Part shown: piece after piece, positions 12,110-24,204 of the stretch
How positions within the stretch are numbered: the first letter of the stretch is position 1
Layout of the letters: the number at the start of each line of letters is the position of its first letter
Source of the DNA: Balaenoptera acutorostrata
Taxonomy: Eukaryota; Chordata; Mammalia; Artiodactyla; Balaenopteridae
DNA: 64,000 nt
Assembly (NCBI RefSeq): GCF_949987535.1
Contig: NC_080067.1
Location: 31,710,039 to 31,774,038 of the forward strand
Reading direction: 5' to 3'
Notes under the pieces: model-generated
Seen by the model: only the letters and a program-made list of their open reading frames with translations
Databases searched by the model: none
Told to the model about the DNA's origin: nothing
Translations under genes and position numbers: made by a program

Positions 12110-13986
12110 CCCCTACATTGCAATTAAGGAAAAGTAAATTTCAGTGTTCCTTCAGCATTAGGAAGCCCTAAATTATAGCCTAAAATATGACATCCTAGAG
12201 ACAGCCAGCTATAGAAAACTTTAAAGTTTATTTTTAATTTTCTAAATTATGAAAAAATTATAATAAAAATTTATTATAATAAATCCAAGAAATAAAATAG
12301 CATCTAAAATAAAGATGAACTTACCCAATTCTACTTCCCAGAGGTATCCACTATTAAATGCTTGATCTGTTTTGCCAGCCTGCAGGAAGCAGGAATCAAT
12401 GAGAGGCAAATGATACGTGTCATTTATCTTTTAAAGAAGTTGCCAGACTTCACATTTAATGGACCAGAATTTTGCCATGTCACCACGTCAAGGAAATATT
12501 ATGTGTATTCAAGGCTTCACTGTGCATCAGTGAAATCAGAGGCTAAAATATAAGGGAAGAAGGTGAGAGGAGACTTGAGGGGACAGAACCATCTCTACCG
12601 CAATAATTCTCCACTCCTGACGTTCCATGCGATGGCAGTGGCACTGGAGAACACTCCTGGCCATTCTCCTTCCCCTCATTTACTCGCCTCAGGGAGCAAG
12701 GATGACTTATCCAGCTAGTGAGTTTAAAAGAAGGAACGGGACATGAGCAGTTCCTTGTTTTTGCCTCTCTTTGGGGAGGCAGCCTGACATTCCCAGCTCT
12801 TCTACGGGGTAAGTTTTATAGGTGCAAGTTTCCACCAGGGACCCCTCCTGTCTTCCAGCTCTGCCTGAGACAGGGAAGGTAACTGATTCTATACCACTCT
12901 GTAAACCTACTGTTGCCAGAGAACCCCCAATATCCTTAGAACAGCCTTAGGAGGATAAAAATAATTTGTGCTTCCCTCCCTTGTCTACCTCGCAATTAAT
13001 TTCATTCACAAGATAAATCTTTCAAAACACCAGCAATATAAATACAGTTTCCCTTTAAAAGTTACAGGGCTATCAGTGAAGAAAATGGCATAAACTCTTC
13101 CTGATTTCCACGTCCAGGCAAGTCCTGTAGCCTTATCTCAAACATGTGCCATGAACATGTTGTAAACAGACATACACAAAGCCCTATAGAATGGGGAGAG
13201 ATATACAAACACAGAAAACAGAGAGAAAAACAGAAATGGCCTAACTAGTAGAAAAAATGATAGCAAAGCCACGTAAGGGGATAAAATAGACACTTAGCAT
13301 TGCCAGGAATAATCCTCGTTGCTGACTCTCACCCCATCCACCAGATCCCGGAATGAAATATTCCCACATCCTGAGCCACGTCATCTGTTCCACGTCATCT
13401 GATGGGCCAGCAGGCAGACAGGACACATCCAGGCAAGAGTTGTGTCAACTGTCCTTTTGTCTGTATTTCCACTTCCCTACTCAGGGTAGTGCTATGATTG
13501 TCTTTGCACAACTGATACTCCATTTTGAACCAGCAATTATATTTCTTCAAAGCAGGAAAATCTATCAAACAATGAATAGACTTTTACCAAAAAATCTAAA
13601 TACATATTTTAATAAGGAAATTGAACTCAGATGTGAGTGGTGACTATAAAAGGTATCAATCGTATCAGTGGATGAATGGATAAATAAATAAAGTAACCCT
13701 CTATGTTACCCATGACATAAACATTTTAAATGTTTTTGTTGTTGTTTTTGTAACATTGTAATTTAGTTTCTCCTTTGTAGTTAGAAGACCTCTGTGAAAT
13801 TAATACGGTGTATTGAAGTACTGTAGACTCTATAAGCATGTGCTTAAAAATGAGTTAGAAGATTAGAAAAGTTTTAAACTGGGTTTTAATTTTTTATTGG
13901 TTAAAATTCTGGTGTTATGAAAGATGTTGCATTAAAATGTTTTAAATCACTGCTAAATTCTTGGTCTGGTGGAAGGAAATTGGAAT
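12110..13986. other. intergenic, no gene recognised
   Basis: Single-copy looking sequence downstream of PLSCR4. Short open frames (12362-12553, 13353-13643) lack any family feature. Confidence 0.4.
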
Positions 13987-13996
13987 AAAGAATGGA

Positions 13997-14114
13997 AGCC
14001 TGGGAATTCTCTGGCGGTCCAGTGGTTAGGACTCGGTGCTTTCACCGTGGCGGCACGGGTTCAATCCCTGGTTGGGGAACTAAATCCAGCAAGCCTCTCG
14101 GCGCAGCAAAAAAA
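13997..14114 (+). mobile_element. short CHR-related SINE
   Basis: Reads 'gggaattctctggcggtcc ... gggttcaatccctggttggg' with an A tail. Flanked by aaagaatgga on both sides (13987-13996, 14115-14124). Confidence 0.85.
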
Positions 14115-14685
14115 AAAGAATGGACATCCATTTTTACTTCTGGTTCTACTACTAATTCCTGCTATAACTTTGGACACATGACCAGGGCCTCTCTCAATTT
14201 CTTCGTTTATATATTAGAATGTAGAGCAGATACACCTCAATGCCCTTCTAACTCTAAAGCCCTTTGATTCTATTCATTAAAAGTTATAGATTAGTACCAA
14301 TATATTCCTGACTGAAAAAAAATGAGCAGAGCGTACTAAAGAAATCCACGAGCTGGTGCTGCCCCCTATAGTAGACTGACAAGGTGTAGGGCGTGCTGTA
14401 AAACTAGACAAATATTTTGTCATTCTAATTGTGTCTCTCTGGCACCCTCTATGTGCCTAGTGCTGCAAAATCAAGAGTTTTTAAAACTGTCTAATTGCTA
14501 ACTGTTTTTATGTGTTATAATGAGAGAAATTAAAACTTAAATAAATTATATTTAATGACCCATTAGCTAAGACAATTTGAGCAAACATGTTTTTTTAAAA
14601 CTGTTCAAGGAAAAGAATGTTCCTGTAATGTCGCCAAATAAATTTATGAGTCTGATTTACAGAAGAGCTGGCACCATTTTATTTA

Positions 14686-14846
14686 TTTTTCTTTTCAAGT
14701 ATAATATTTTTATTATACCTAGTTAAAAATGTTTTTTCATTGAAATATAGTTTGTTTACAATGTGTTAGTTTCAGGTATACAGTAAAGTGATTCCGTTAC
14801 ATATATTTATATAAATGTGTGTGTGTGTTTTAGATTTTTTTCCATT
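14686..14846 (-). mobile_element. L1 3'-end fragment
   Basis: Contains the L1 tail motif complement 'gtgttagtttcaggtataca'. It lies between two copies of agagctggcaccatttta (14664-14681, 14847-14864), so it is an independent 5'-truncated insertion. Confidence 0.75.
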
Positions 14847-14867
14847 AGAGCTGGCACCATTTTATTT

Positions 14868-15191
14868 TATTTATTTTTTTATTTTTTTTAAAGAAATTCA
14901 CGTTCTTATTTATTGATTGATTGATTGATTGCTGTGTTGGGTCTTCGTTTCTGTGCGAGGGCTTTCTCTAGTTGCGGCAAGCGGGGACCACTCTTCATCG
15001 CGGTGCGCGGGCCTCTCACTATCGCGGCCTCTCTTGTTGTGGAGCACAGGCTCCAGACGCGAAGGCTCAGCAATTGCGGCTCATGGGCCCAGTTGCTCCA
15101 TGGCATGTGGGATCTTCCCAGACCAGGGCTCGAACCCGTGTCCCCTGCATTGGCAGGCAGATTCTCAACCACTGCGCCACCAGGGAAGCCC
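14868..15191 (-). mobile_element. CHR-type SINE
   Basis: Reversed SINE ending 'gccaccagggaagccc'. Its right-hand duplication ctggcaccatttta (15192-15205) is a third copy of the site used by the neighbouring L1 fragment. Confidence 0.92.
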
Positions 15192-15599
15192 CTGGCACCA
15201 TTTTAAATGAATCACTTTTTACTTAACAACAGCATTAGAAACATTAAACATGTTTAGTGCTGCTGGAGGGGCAGGGTGGCAGTTGGGACTCTCTCCAGAG
15301 AAAAAGGCAATGGTTGACGTCATTTTTGCACTCTCTCTCTACCCCGACAGCACAGGAGGGCATATGTGGATGGGACACCCTCACACTGCCTTGCTGAGGC
15401 TGGCAGGGGTGAAAGGTTGCAGCACCCCCAAGCTCCCCGGCTCGGACCAGTGAGCATGAGTTGTGGCATCATTCTCCCACTCCCTTGCTAAAGCCTGCAG
15501 TCATGCGCACAAAGGCACTCTCCTGCTGCATCACTGCAGCTGTCTGGCAGGCAGGGTCAAGGCATTTTCCCACTGCCTCTCTGGCAGTGTGATCTGACT

Positions 15600-17280
15600 C
15601 CAAAAGTAAAGGCAACAGAACAAAAATAAATAAGTGGTACTACATCGAACTAAAAAGCTTCTGCACAGCAAAGGAAACCATCAACAAAATGAAAAGACAA
15701 CCTACTGCATGAGAGAAAATATTTGCAAATCATATATCCAATAAGGAGTTAATACCCAAAATATACAAAGAACTCATAAAACTCAACAGCAAAAGACCAA
15801 CAATATAATTTAAAAATGGGAAGAGAATATGAATAGATAATTTTCCAAAGAAGACATGCAGATGGGCAACAGGCACATGAAAACATGTTCAACATCACTA
15901 ATCACCAGGAAAATGTGAATCAAAACCACAGTGAGATATCACCTCACACTTGTCAGAATGGCCATCATCAAAAAGACAAGAAATAACAAGTGTTGGCAAG
16001 GATGCGGAGGAAAGGGATCCTTTGCACACTCTTGGCGGGAATGTAAATTGGTACAGCCACTATGGAAAATGTTATGGAAGTTCCTCAGAAAAGTAAAAAT
16101 AGAACTGCCATACAATCCAGCAATTCTACTTCTGGGTATTTACCCAATGAAAACAAAAACACTAATTCAAACAGATACATGCACCCTCATGTTCACTACA
16201 GCATTATTTACAATAGCCAAGATTTGGAAACAACCTAAGTGTCTACTAAAAGATGAATGGATAAAGAAATTGTGGTATATCTGTATATACATGTATCTAT
16301 CTCTATCTATCTATCCACACACACACAATGGAATAATACTCAGCCATAAATAGAAAGAAATCTTGCCATTTGTGAAAATATGGATGGACCTTAGGAAGTT
16401 ATGCTACAGGAAATAGATAAATACTGAATGATTTCCTTTATACGTGGAATCTAAAAAACAAAACAAGAATCATAGGTACAGAGAACAGAATGGTGTATGC
16501 CAGAGCGGAAGGGGGCTGAGGAGTGGGTCAAATGGGTGAAAGGGAGTCAAGATGTACACACTTCCACTTACAGAATAAATAAGTCATGGCGATGGAATGT
16601 GCAGCATCGTGACTATAGTCAGTAACATTGCAGAGCATACTTGAAAGGTGCCAAAAAGTTAATTTTGTATGGTGACAGATGGGAGCTAGAGGCATACCTC
16701 ATTTTATTTCACTTCACTTTATTGTGCTTGCAGGTACTATGTTTTTTACAAATTGAAGTTTTATGGCAACCTTGTGTAGAGCAAGTCTATCAGTGCCATT
16801 TTTTCCAAAAGCATTTGCTCGCTTCATGCCTCTGTGTCACATTTTGGTGATTCTTGCAATATTTCACACTTTTTCAACATTATTATATTTTCTATGGTGA
16901 TCTGTGATCAGTGAACTTTGATGTTACTACAACTTGCTAAAGGCTCAAATGACAGCATTTTTTAGCAGTAAACTATTTTTAAATTAAGGTCTGTACTGGT
17001 TTTTTTTTAGACATAATGCTATTTTACACTTAACGGACTACAGTATATTATTCACATAACTTTTACATGCACTGGGAAACAGAAAAAAAATTGTGTGAAT
17101 CACTTTATCGCAATATTTGCTTTACTGTGGTGGTCTGGAACTGAGCCCGCAATATCCCAAGGTATGCCTGCAGATTTATTGTGGTGATCATCTCACAGTA
17201 TACAATTATCAAATTATTGTGTTGTACACCTGAAACCAATATAACGTTGTATGCCAATTTTACATCAATAAACTTTTTAA
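15600..17280 (+). mobile_element. old L1 3' half, interrupted by a Tigger-like element
   Basis: The ORF2 C-terminal region is readable with stops ([35 protein letters not shown] at about 15930-16260). The 3' UTR resumes after 17170 with 'ttgtacacctgaaaccaata'. It is clearly older and more decayed than the L1 at 6.4-12 kb. Confidence 0.85.
16688..17170 (+). mobile_element. Tigger1-like non-autonomous DNA transposon
   Basis: Terminal inverted repeats: 'aggcatacctc' at the left and 'ggtatgcct' at the right. Internal 'ttgaagttttatggcaacct' and 'gtgatctgtgatcagtga' stretches match Tigger1 ends. It sits inside the old L1 at a former TA site. No transposase remains. Confidence 0.82.
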
Positions 17281-19478
17281 AGATAACAAATGTTCATTGA
17301 GCATCTTAAATGTACAACTGTCTCGACCTCTATGTTTACTGTAATAAACCATCAATCCCTGCTTTGTTTGATGAAAATTTACTAAATTGACCATTTCAGT
17401 TACATTCACCATGTATTCAGTTTGCCAACACGCTGTAAAATGCATCCTACTGATCTCCAGCAGTGCCAGGAAGTTTACCTGAGCTTATGACACAACCAGG
17501 CAGCCTGACTGTCTGATTAAATGGGACAGAAATATATCACCCAACACTTCAGATTGTGCTAGTGACATGGTCTCTATTGAATATGCCAACATCCCATTGA
17601 ACACATGTCCACCCTGGTCCTCAAAGATGTGTATTTTGTTTAAAAATCTGTCTCATCCACTAGCCTGTGAGCCCCTGAGAGTAGTAATTATGTCCTTTTC
17701 ACATTTGTGCTTCCCTCTGCTTCAGAAATAGCTCAGTGTCTGAATTTAGAAGATGCTCAATAAAGTAATGATTGATAGAGTGAAATAGTAGAGAGGATGT
17801 TAAAACTTTTTACAGGCTACTATAACAAATATTGCAAAAATATATTCACTGACTTTATTGTTATTCATTAGGCAGAGGTGAATGTCTACTGAGTGAATGC
17901 CTACCGTGCGCTATTACTAACCATGCTATGTATAATCATGTAGCATACTATGCTGCCTCACTCTGACTACACTTGGAATGTATCATTCTGTTTTTCTCTT
18001 TTCTGGGTTTTACAATTTAGGAAGCTAGAGGCAAATGGGAAATGCATTCTGCAATGGTCGACCAAGTTATGGGAATAGATCCATTTTAAATATTAGCTAT
18101 CACCAGCCAAAAAGCTGAGTTTGGTATTCATTGATTAAATCCAGACCTATGGGTTTCCCAAGCTTGCATCTTTCAGTATAAATTACATTAAACCTTGACT
18201 ATTGGGGGGAAAAAGGACTGAGAAGTAGCCAGCAGTCCCATCAGGGGCAGGATGACATTCCCCAGAATCACTGCTTATTCTAGACTTGAGCTTAATTTAA
18301 CATCTAGTTGTTTGGAAAATTCAGCTAGTAAATTAGTCTAGTAACCAGATTTTTATAAAATTTCTGGGAAATCTGTCATTAAGAAAAAAAATGTTTGAAA
18401 TGTACCCTTCACCAACAATTACAAATTCTAGCAGCTTTTCTGCATGATATACTGGCATTGAAATCATACTTAAAATTTAAATTTGTCTTAAATAACTGAA
18501 TTACAAATAAGCACTTATAAATAACTTGGTTATATCAGAAAGCTAGTTACTCCTACAAAGTCCGAAGTCTTATTTAAATATTGTCCAAGTCAGCTATGGG
18601 TGAGACGCAAGGTGTGATTTATCCTGAGGCAAATTGTTCTCCAGCTGTGAACCTGTGAAACCAAACAAGTTGTGTGCTTCCAAAATACAATGGTGGGGCA
18701 GGCATAGGATAGACATCTCCATTCCAAAAGGGTAAAACAGGAAAGAATAAAGGAGGACAGTTCCCAGGTATGTCCAAGACTGAACAGGACAAACAATGTT
18801 AAACCTTAAGGCTCAAGAATAATCTTCTTTGATTCAATGATCTGCCTTCTAGACCCACTGGGATGGCAATATCACCCCAGGGCTCAGCAGGAAGGCCTGC
18901 AGCAACTCTCTGCCTGGGCTCCATGGCTCTCTGGGTCTAGGGTCCTTGGCCCATGAGTGTCCCAGGTGGCCCCATCCCCTGCAATTTAGGTAAAGGCAGC
19001 CATGTCTCGCCAGAGCTGTGCCAATGGAGACAGGGTTATATGGTCATCACCAAAGTTTGCTGCCTGTGCCCTTTGGAAGGGCAACCGCTGAGGCCCATGC
19101 TACACTGGGGGTCTACCAGAACTTCATCTGGGGTGTTGGAGGAGTGTGGCACAGACTACAGAGATCAGAGCCCTACATGTGAGATGGCACCATACAGCTG
19201 GCACAAAGGTCCCACAGGTGCTGGTGGTCCCTTCTTTGAACCACTCTGCTCCCCAGGCCCTTGCACTCAGGGCCTGTGATGGGAGTGGCAGCTCTGTTGA
19301 TCTCTGAATCCCCTTTGGGGGTCGTTCTTCATTGTCTTGGAGAATAGTGCCTGGCTTCTGATCAGATGGCTGATCCATACTAATCTCCTTATCAGTCACT
19401 TGACCATGCCCTTAGTGTTCTCATTTTTTGCAATACGGATAGGCTGAGAATTTTCCTAATCTTAAGTTCTTCTTCCCA
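17281..19478. other. intergenic, no gene recognised
   Basis: A short L2-like stretch (about 17660-17775, 'cctgtgagcccctgagagtag ... gctcaataaag') is the only repeat I can name. Frames at 18953-19399 overlap on both strands and have no homology I recognise. Confidence 0.4.
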
Positions 19479-19479
19479 G

Positions 19480-21325
19480 TCTTGAGGGAAAAAAACGGAG
19501 CTGGAGGAATCAGACTCCCTGGCTTCAGACTATACTACAAAGCTACAGTAATCAAGACAATATGGTACTGGCACAAAAACAGAAATATAGATCAATGGAA
19601 CAGGATAGAAAGCCCAGAGATAAACCCACACACCTATGGTCAACTAATCTATGACAAAGGAGGCAAGGATACACAATGGAGAAAAGACAGCCTCTTCAAT
19701 AAGTGGTGCTGGGAAAACTGGACAGCTACATGAAATTAGTCCAGAATGAAATTAGAACACTCCCTAACACCATACACAAAAATAAACTCAAGGGCTTCCC
19801 TGGTGGCGCAGTGGTTGAGAGTCTGCCTGCTAATGCAGGAGACACGGGTTCGAGCCCTGGTCTGGGAAGATCCCACATGCCGCGGAGCGGCTGGGCCCGT
19901 GAGCCACAGCTGCTGAGCCTGCGCGTCTGGAGCCTGTGCCCCGCAACGGGAGGGGCCGCGATAGTGAAAGGCCCACGCACCGCGATGAAGAGCGGTCCCC
20001 GCACCGCGATGAAGAGTGGCCCCCACTTGCCGCAACTAGAGAAAGCCCTCGCACGAACCGAAGACCCAGCACAGCCAAAAATAAATAAATAAATAAATAA
20101 ATAAATAAAATTAAAAAAAAAAAAAACAAAAAAAAAAACAAACAAACAAAAAAAAATAAACTCAAAATGGATTAGAGACCTAAATGTAAGACCGGACACT
20201 ATAAAACTCTTAGAGGAAAACATAGGAAGAACACTCTTTGACATAAATCACAGCAAGATCTTTTTTTGATCCACCTCCTAGAGTAATGGAAATAAAAACA
20301 AAAATAAACAAATGGGACCTAATGAAACTTAAAACGTTTTGCAAAGCAAAGGAGAAACTACAAACAAGATGAAAAGACAACCCTCAGAATGGGAGAAAAT
20401 ATTTGCCAACAAATCAACGGACAAAGGATTAATCTCCAAAATATATAAACAGCTCATTCAGCTCAATATTAAAGAAACAAACAACCCAATCAAAAAATAG
20501 GCAGAAGACCTAAATAGACATTTCTCCAAAGAAGACATACAGGTGGCCAAGAAGCACATGAAAGGCTGCTCGACATCACTAATTATTAGAGAAATGCAAA
20601 TCAAAACTACAATGAGGTATCACCTCACACCAGTTAGAATGGGCATCATCAGAAAATCTACAAACAACAAATGCTGGAGAGGGTGTGGAGAAAAGGGAAC
20701 CCTCTTGCACTGTTGGTGGGAATGTAAATTGATACAGCCACTATGGAGAACAGTATTGAGGTTCCTTAAAAAACTAAAAATAGAATTACCATATGATCCA
20801 GCAATCACACTACTGGGCATATACCTGGAGAAAACCATAATTCAAAAAGACACATGCACCCCAATGTTCACTGCAGCACTATTTACAATAGCCAGGTCAT
20901 GGAAGCAACCTAAATGCCCATTGACAGACGAATGGATAAAGAAGATGTGGTACATATATACAATAGAATATTACTCAACTATAAAAAGGAACAAAACTGG
21001 GTCATTTGTAGAGACGTGTCTGGATCTAGAGACTGTGATACAGAGTGAAATAAGTCAGAAAGAGGAAAACAAAAATCGTGTATTAATGCATATATGTGGA
21101 ACCTAGAAAAATGATACAGATGAACTGGTTTGCAGGGAAGAAATACAGACACAGATGTAGAGAACAAACGTATGGACACCAAGGGGGGAAAGTGGTGGGG
21201 TGGGGGGGTGTGATGAATTGGGCGACTGGGATTGACATGTATACACTGATGTGTATAAAATGGATGACTAATAAGAACCTGCTGTATAAAAAAATAAATA
21301 AAATAAAATTCTAAATAAATAAATA
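19480..21325 (+). mobile_element. 5'-truncated L1 with nested SINE
   Basis: Starts within ORF2 ([31 protein letters not shown]), runs through [18 protein letters not shown] and [12 protein letters not shown] to the 3' UTR and an A-rich tail. It belongs to the same group as the 6.4-12 kb copy. Stops (for example near 20500) and a SINE disrupt it. No clean target duplication seen. Confidence 0.9.
19792..20151 (+). mobile_element. CHR-type SINE inside L1 ORF2
   Basis: Full SINE with (AAAT)n and A-rich tail, flanked by aaaaataaactcaa (19778-19791 and 20152-20165). Near-identical in body to the copy at 7118-7458, which suggests one young subfamily. Confidence 0.95.
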
Positions 21326-21854
21326 AATTCTGCTTCCTTGTGGCTTAACAATCCCATCTTTACGTCCATTCTCTCAGGTTGAATTTTACTGTAAGCAGTC
21401 AGGAGGAGCCAAGCTGCACTTCAACACTTTGCTTAGAAATTGTTTCAGCTAGGTATCCCATTTCACCACTTGCAATTTCTACCTTCCACAAAACACTAGA
21501 ACATGGACACAGTTCTGCCAGAGTTCTTGGCCACTTTATGATAAGGATCACTTCTTCTACAGTTTTCAATAACATGTTCCTCATTTCCATCCTGGTCTTT
21601 ATTGCCCATATTTCTACCAACATCCTGTTCATGTTTAATTAGGTATTCTCTAAGAAGATTGAGGTTTTCTCTACAGTTTGCCTCTTTTCTTCCTAAGCTC
21701 TCATCAGAATTATCTTTAAAATTCTGTTCATGGCAATCTAGGCTTTTACCAGTATGCACCTTAAAACTTCCAGCCTCTATTCCTCACCCAGTGCCAAAGC
21801 CAGTGCCACGTTTTTACATATTTGTTATGCAGCATCCCCATTTCTCAGTACCAA
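21326..21854. other. intergenic, possible diverged LTR remnant
   Basis: No exon recognised. Continues smoothly into the MaLR sequence at 21855 and may be an old part of it or adjacent unique DNA. Confidence 0.3.
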
Positions 21855-22115
21855 TTTCTGTCAGTCTGTTTGGGCTGCTATAACAAAAATACTACAGACT
21901 GAGTGGCTTAAACAACAAACATTTAACTCTGGAGGGTGGGAATTCCAAGATCAAGGCTGGCAGATTATAAGGGCACTAATCCCATTCATGAGGGCTCCAC
22001 CTACATGACCTATCACATCCCAAAGGCTCCACTCCAAATACCGTCACACGGGTAATTCATAAATTTGGGGGGGTGGGCGGATGGGAATACAAACATCCAG
22101 TCTATTGCAAAGCCT
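21855..22115 (-). mobile_element. MaLR-type LTR (MST/MLT-like), minus strand
   Basis: Complement of the typical MaLR LTR: 'gtttgggctgctataacaaa', 'aagggcactaatcccattca', 'catgagggctccacc', ending 'catccagtctattgca'. Solo and decayed. Confidence 0.75.
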
Positions 22116-22144
22116 CAATCACAAGCCAAAAATAAAACAGTATT

Positions 22145-24150
22145 TTACCATAAACTATATTATATTTATTTAGAAGCCAAAAACAATACGATGAAACATG
22201 AAAACACACACATTTCAGAGAATGTCTTGTTTTGTTAATCAATCTGATCAGTTTTACACAATGAAATATCGTTAAGAAACATAAAAATTATAATATAAAC
22301 TGTAGTATAAAAATATAAAAAACATAGTATTATTTTTAAAGAAAGAAATTGTAAGAGACATGTTAATACCACAAAAACTTTAAACAGAAATTTAAAATGT
22401 CATGCTAGAAATAATTTTTTCTTAGTATTATGCATCAGGTCTTAGAATGTAGGGATGTAGACAAGTAAAAATGAAAAGTTGATATAGTAAAGTTTCTGAA
22501 TACTATTGTCTGATCTGCTATATCAAATGTCAGACATCATTATAAGAAATAATATATCTGTCCGTTTAAGACTACAATTGCCTTAAATATAAGGTAATTA
22601 TTATTTTAGAAACAAGCAGTTTTTACATTTCTTTAGAAAGCTAGTAGTAGCATATAAAAATGAACATTACAAGAAACTGGGTGAAAAAACATTTACCAGG
22701 AAAAGATGAATTTAATTTTAAAATGAGGCACCTTTCTTTCACTTCAACAGGAACTGTGGGTGAAGGCCTTCATCTCATACCAAAGAACACTCAGTCTTGC
22801 TTCTTTTAACAAAGAGCAGTGGAAGAATACATTCCATTCTATGTACTGGCTGTGCTGAAAGAACACAGTTCATGTCTAGATAGGAAGCTAAAGTGCAGTA
22901 GAGGCAAGTTGATTTATCAGAGTGTATTCACTAATACACTGTGATTTTAACTAGTTAATACAAATAAGTGTAATTTATACTTTTACTATGTTGATCCAAA
23001 TAATCTTTACTGATAAGCTATAGATCCCAGAGAAGCAGCATGTTTGCTGTGTTTTATCATTTTCTTTGCATAGATACAGATTTATCTACCATTTAAATAA
23101 AAAACAGCAAAACAATATTAAGCAGTGTCTGCATTTGTAATTTTTGCTTTTACCAAGTGCTACGCAGAATGTCACATTTCAAAATTTAAAAACAAAACTC
23201 CAACTCTTGCAATTTGAACAGCACAGTTCAAATCAGGGATCTTCTTGTAAGAAAAAAAAAAAAAATCATCTCCTCTGTGTCATATCAAATGAGACACAGG
23301 TTCAATAGGCAATCCTAGAGATTCGACCAAACCTATTTTACATGTAAGACATCTATAACCAAGAGAGATTAAATGTATTAAATACAAGCTTCTCATAAGG
23401 GCACTGATGTCTCTAAATTGCTCAGAGATCTAGATTGGTTAATGGTCCTGGTAGTCTGACCCCATCTTCATACAGAGGCAGCTCCTGATTGTGTATGCTA
23501 GTAAATGAGGCATGGAAAATATAACCTTATGATATGAAAAACATGTTTTATTTTGTAATAAAATTAAAATTTCCATTGAAACTTTTATGAAGTTTGCAAA
23601 ATGAGGTTCTGATACATTTGCACAGGTAAAATTTTCCTTGTGCAATAAAACATATTTCTGTCTGCCTTCCTTTTTGTTTTTAACAATGAAGAGTATCATT
23701 CTTTTCACCTGGAATCAAATTTGTCTTCAGTAACTGGACATATTGATGGAGAGGAGAGGGTCAGAGAGAGAAGCTATATTACTCTATCTCAACAAAGATT
23801 GCTCTAAAAAGCCCATCATTTTACTATCAATTAATGTGAAAGCTTTGGGATTCATTTTCCCTCATTTCATGTTTAAAGTGTTTTCAAGTTTACTTGGTTA
23901 ATGGGTCATAACTTTTTCAGGTAAACTCCTAGTCTACCAAGTAGACAGGGAGACAGATACTCAATAGAAACACATGTTTAGATGTGTTCTTGCACTTACA
24001 CTCTCAGCCTACCTGTCAAAGCTAATACCCAATAACAATAATCTGCAAGAGCAGATACATATATTTGTGAATAATTGAGGGCTGACTGTAAGCCCAACCA
24101 ACTTTTCTAAATTTTTTTCATTAATCAGAATTGCCGATTTGCAGTATCCT
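22145..24150 (-). other. PLSCR4: probable PLSCR4 3' UTR
   Basis: About 2 kb of AT-rich, apparently repeat-free sequence follows the stop codon. On the minus strand an AATAAA (22170-22165) is followed by about 25 nt and then a T/G-rich stretch, a good poly(A) site just before a MaLR LTR. A second possible signal lies at about 23550. The end is inferred. Confidence 0.6.
22165..22170 (-). terminator. PLSCR4: candidate distal PLSCR4 poly(A) signal AATAAA
   Basis: Canonical hexamer on the minus strand with a TTTTATTTTTGG-type downstream element about 25-35 nt later. It is placed where single-copy sequence gives way to a repeat. Confidence 0.5.
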
Positions 24151-24204
24151 TCAATTATGAGTGGACGAACGTTGTGGTGGAGAGCTTTCAAAATACATGA
24201 AGTC
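24151..24204 (-). CDS. PLSCR4: PLSCR4 last coding exon with stop
   Basis: After a pyrimidine tract and TTTCAG the exon reads [17 protein letters not shown] and a TGA stop (24153-24151). This completes the C-terminal helix and a short tail of 17 residues. The DFMYFE segment is typical of the family. The tail after PPQRS appears to differ from the human end as I remember it. Confidence 0.92.
   Translation of the reverse strand, partial: DFMYFESSPPQRSSTHN

Noticed and set aside
13374..13402. Short tandem ccacgtcatctg repeat
   Set aside because: Two short copies only, with no sign of function.
14906..15226. SINE-borne frames (also 19703-20244, 25688-26058, 33525-33719, 43713-44106, 47785-48192, 50790-51110)
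   Set aside because: Each is the same SINE body translated in different frames. The recurrent peptides are repeat products rather than genes.
19792..19870. tRNA-like head with A and B box motifs in the SINEs
   Set aside because: This is the tRNA-derived SINE promoter. No complete cloverleaf or anticodon arm is kept.
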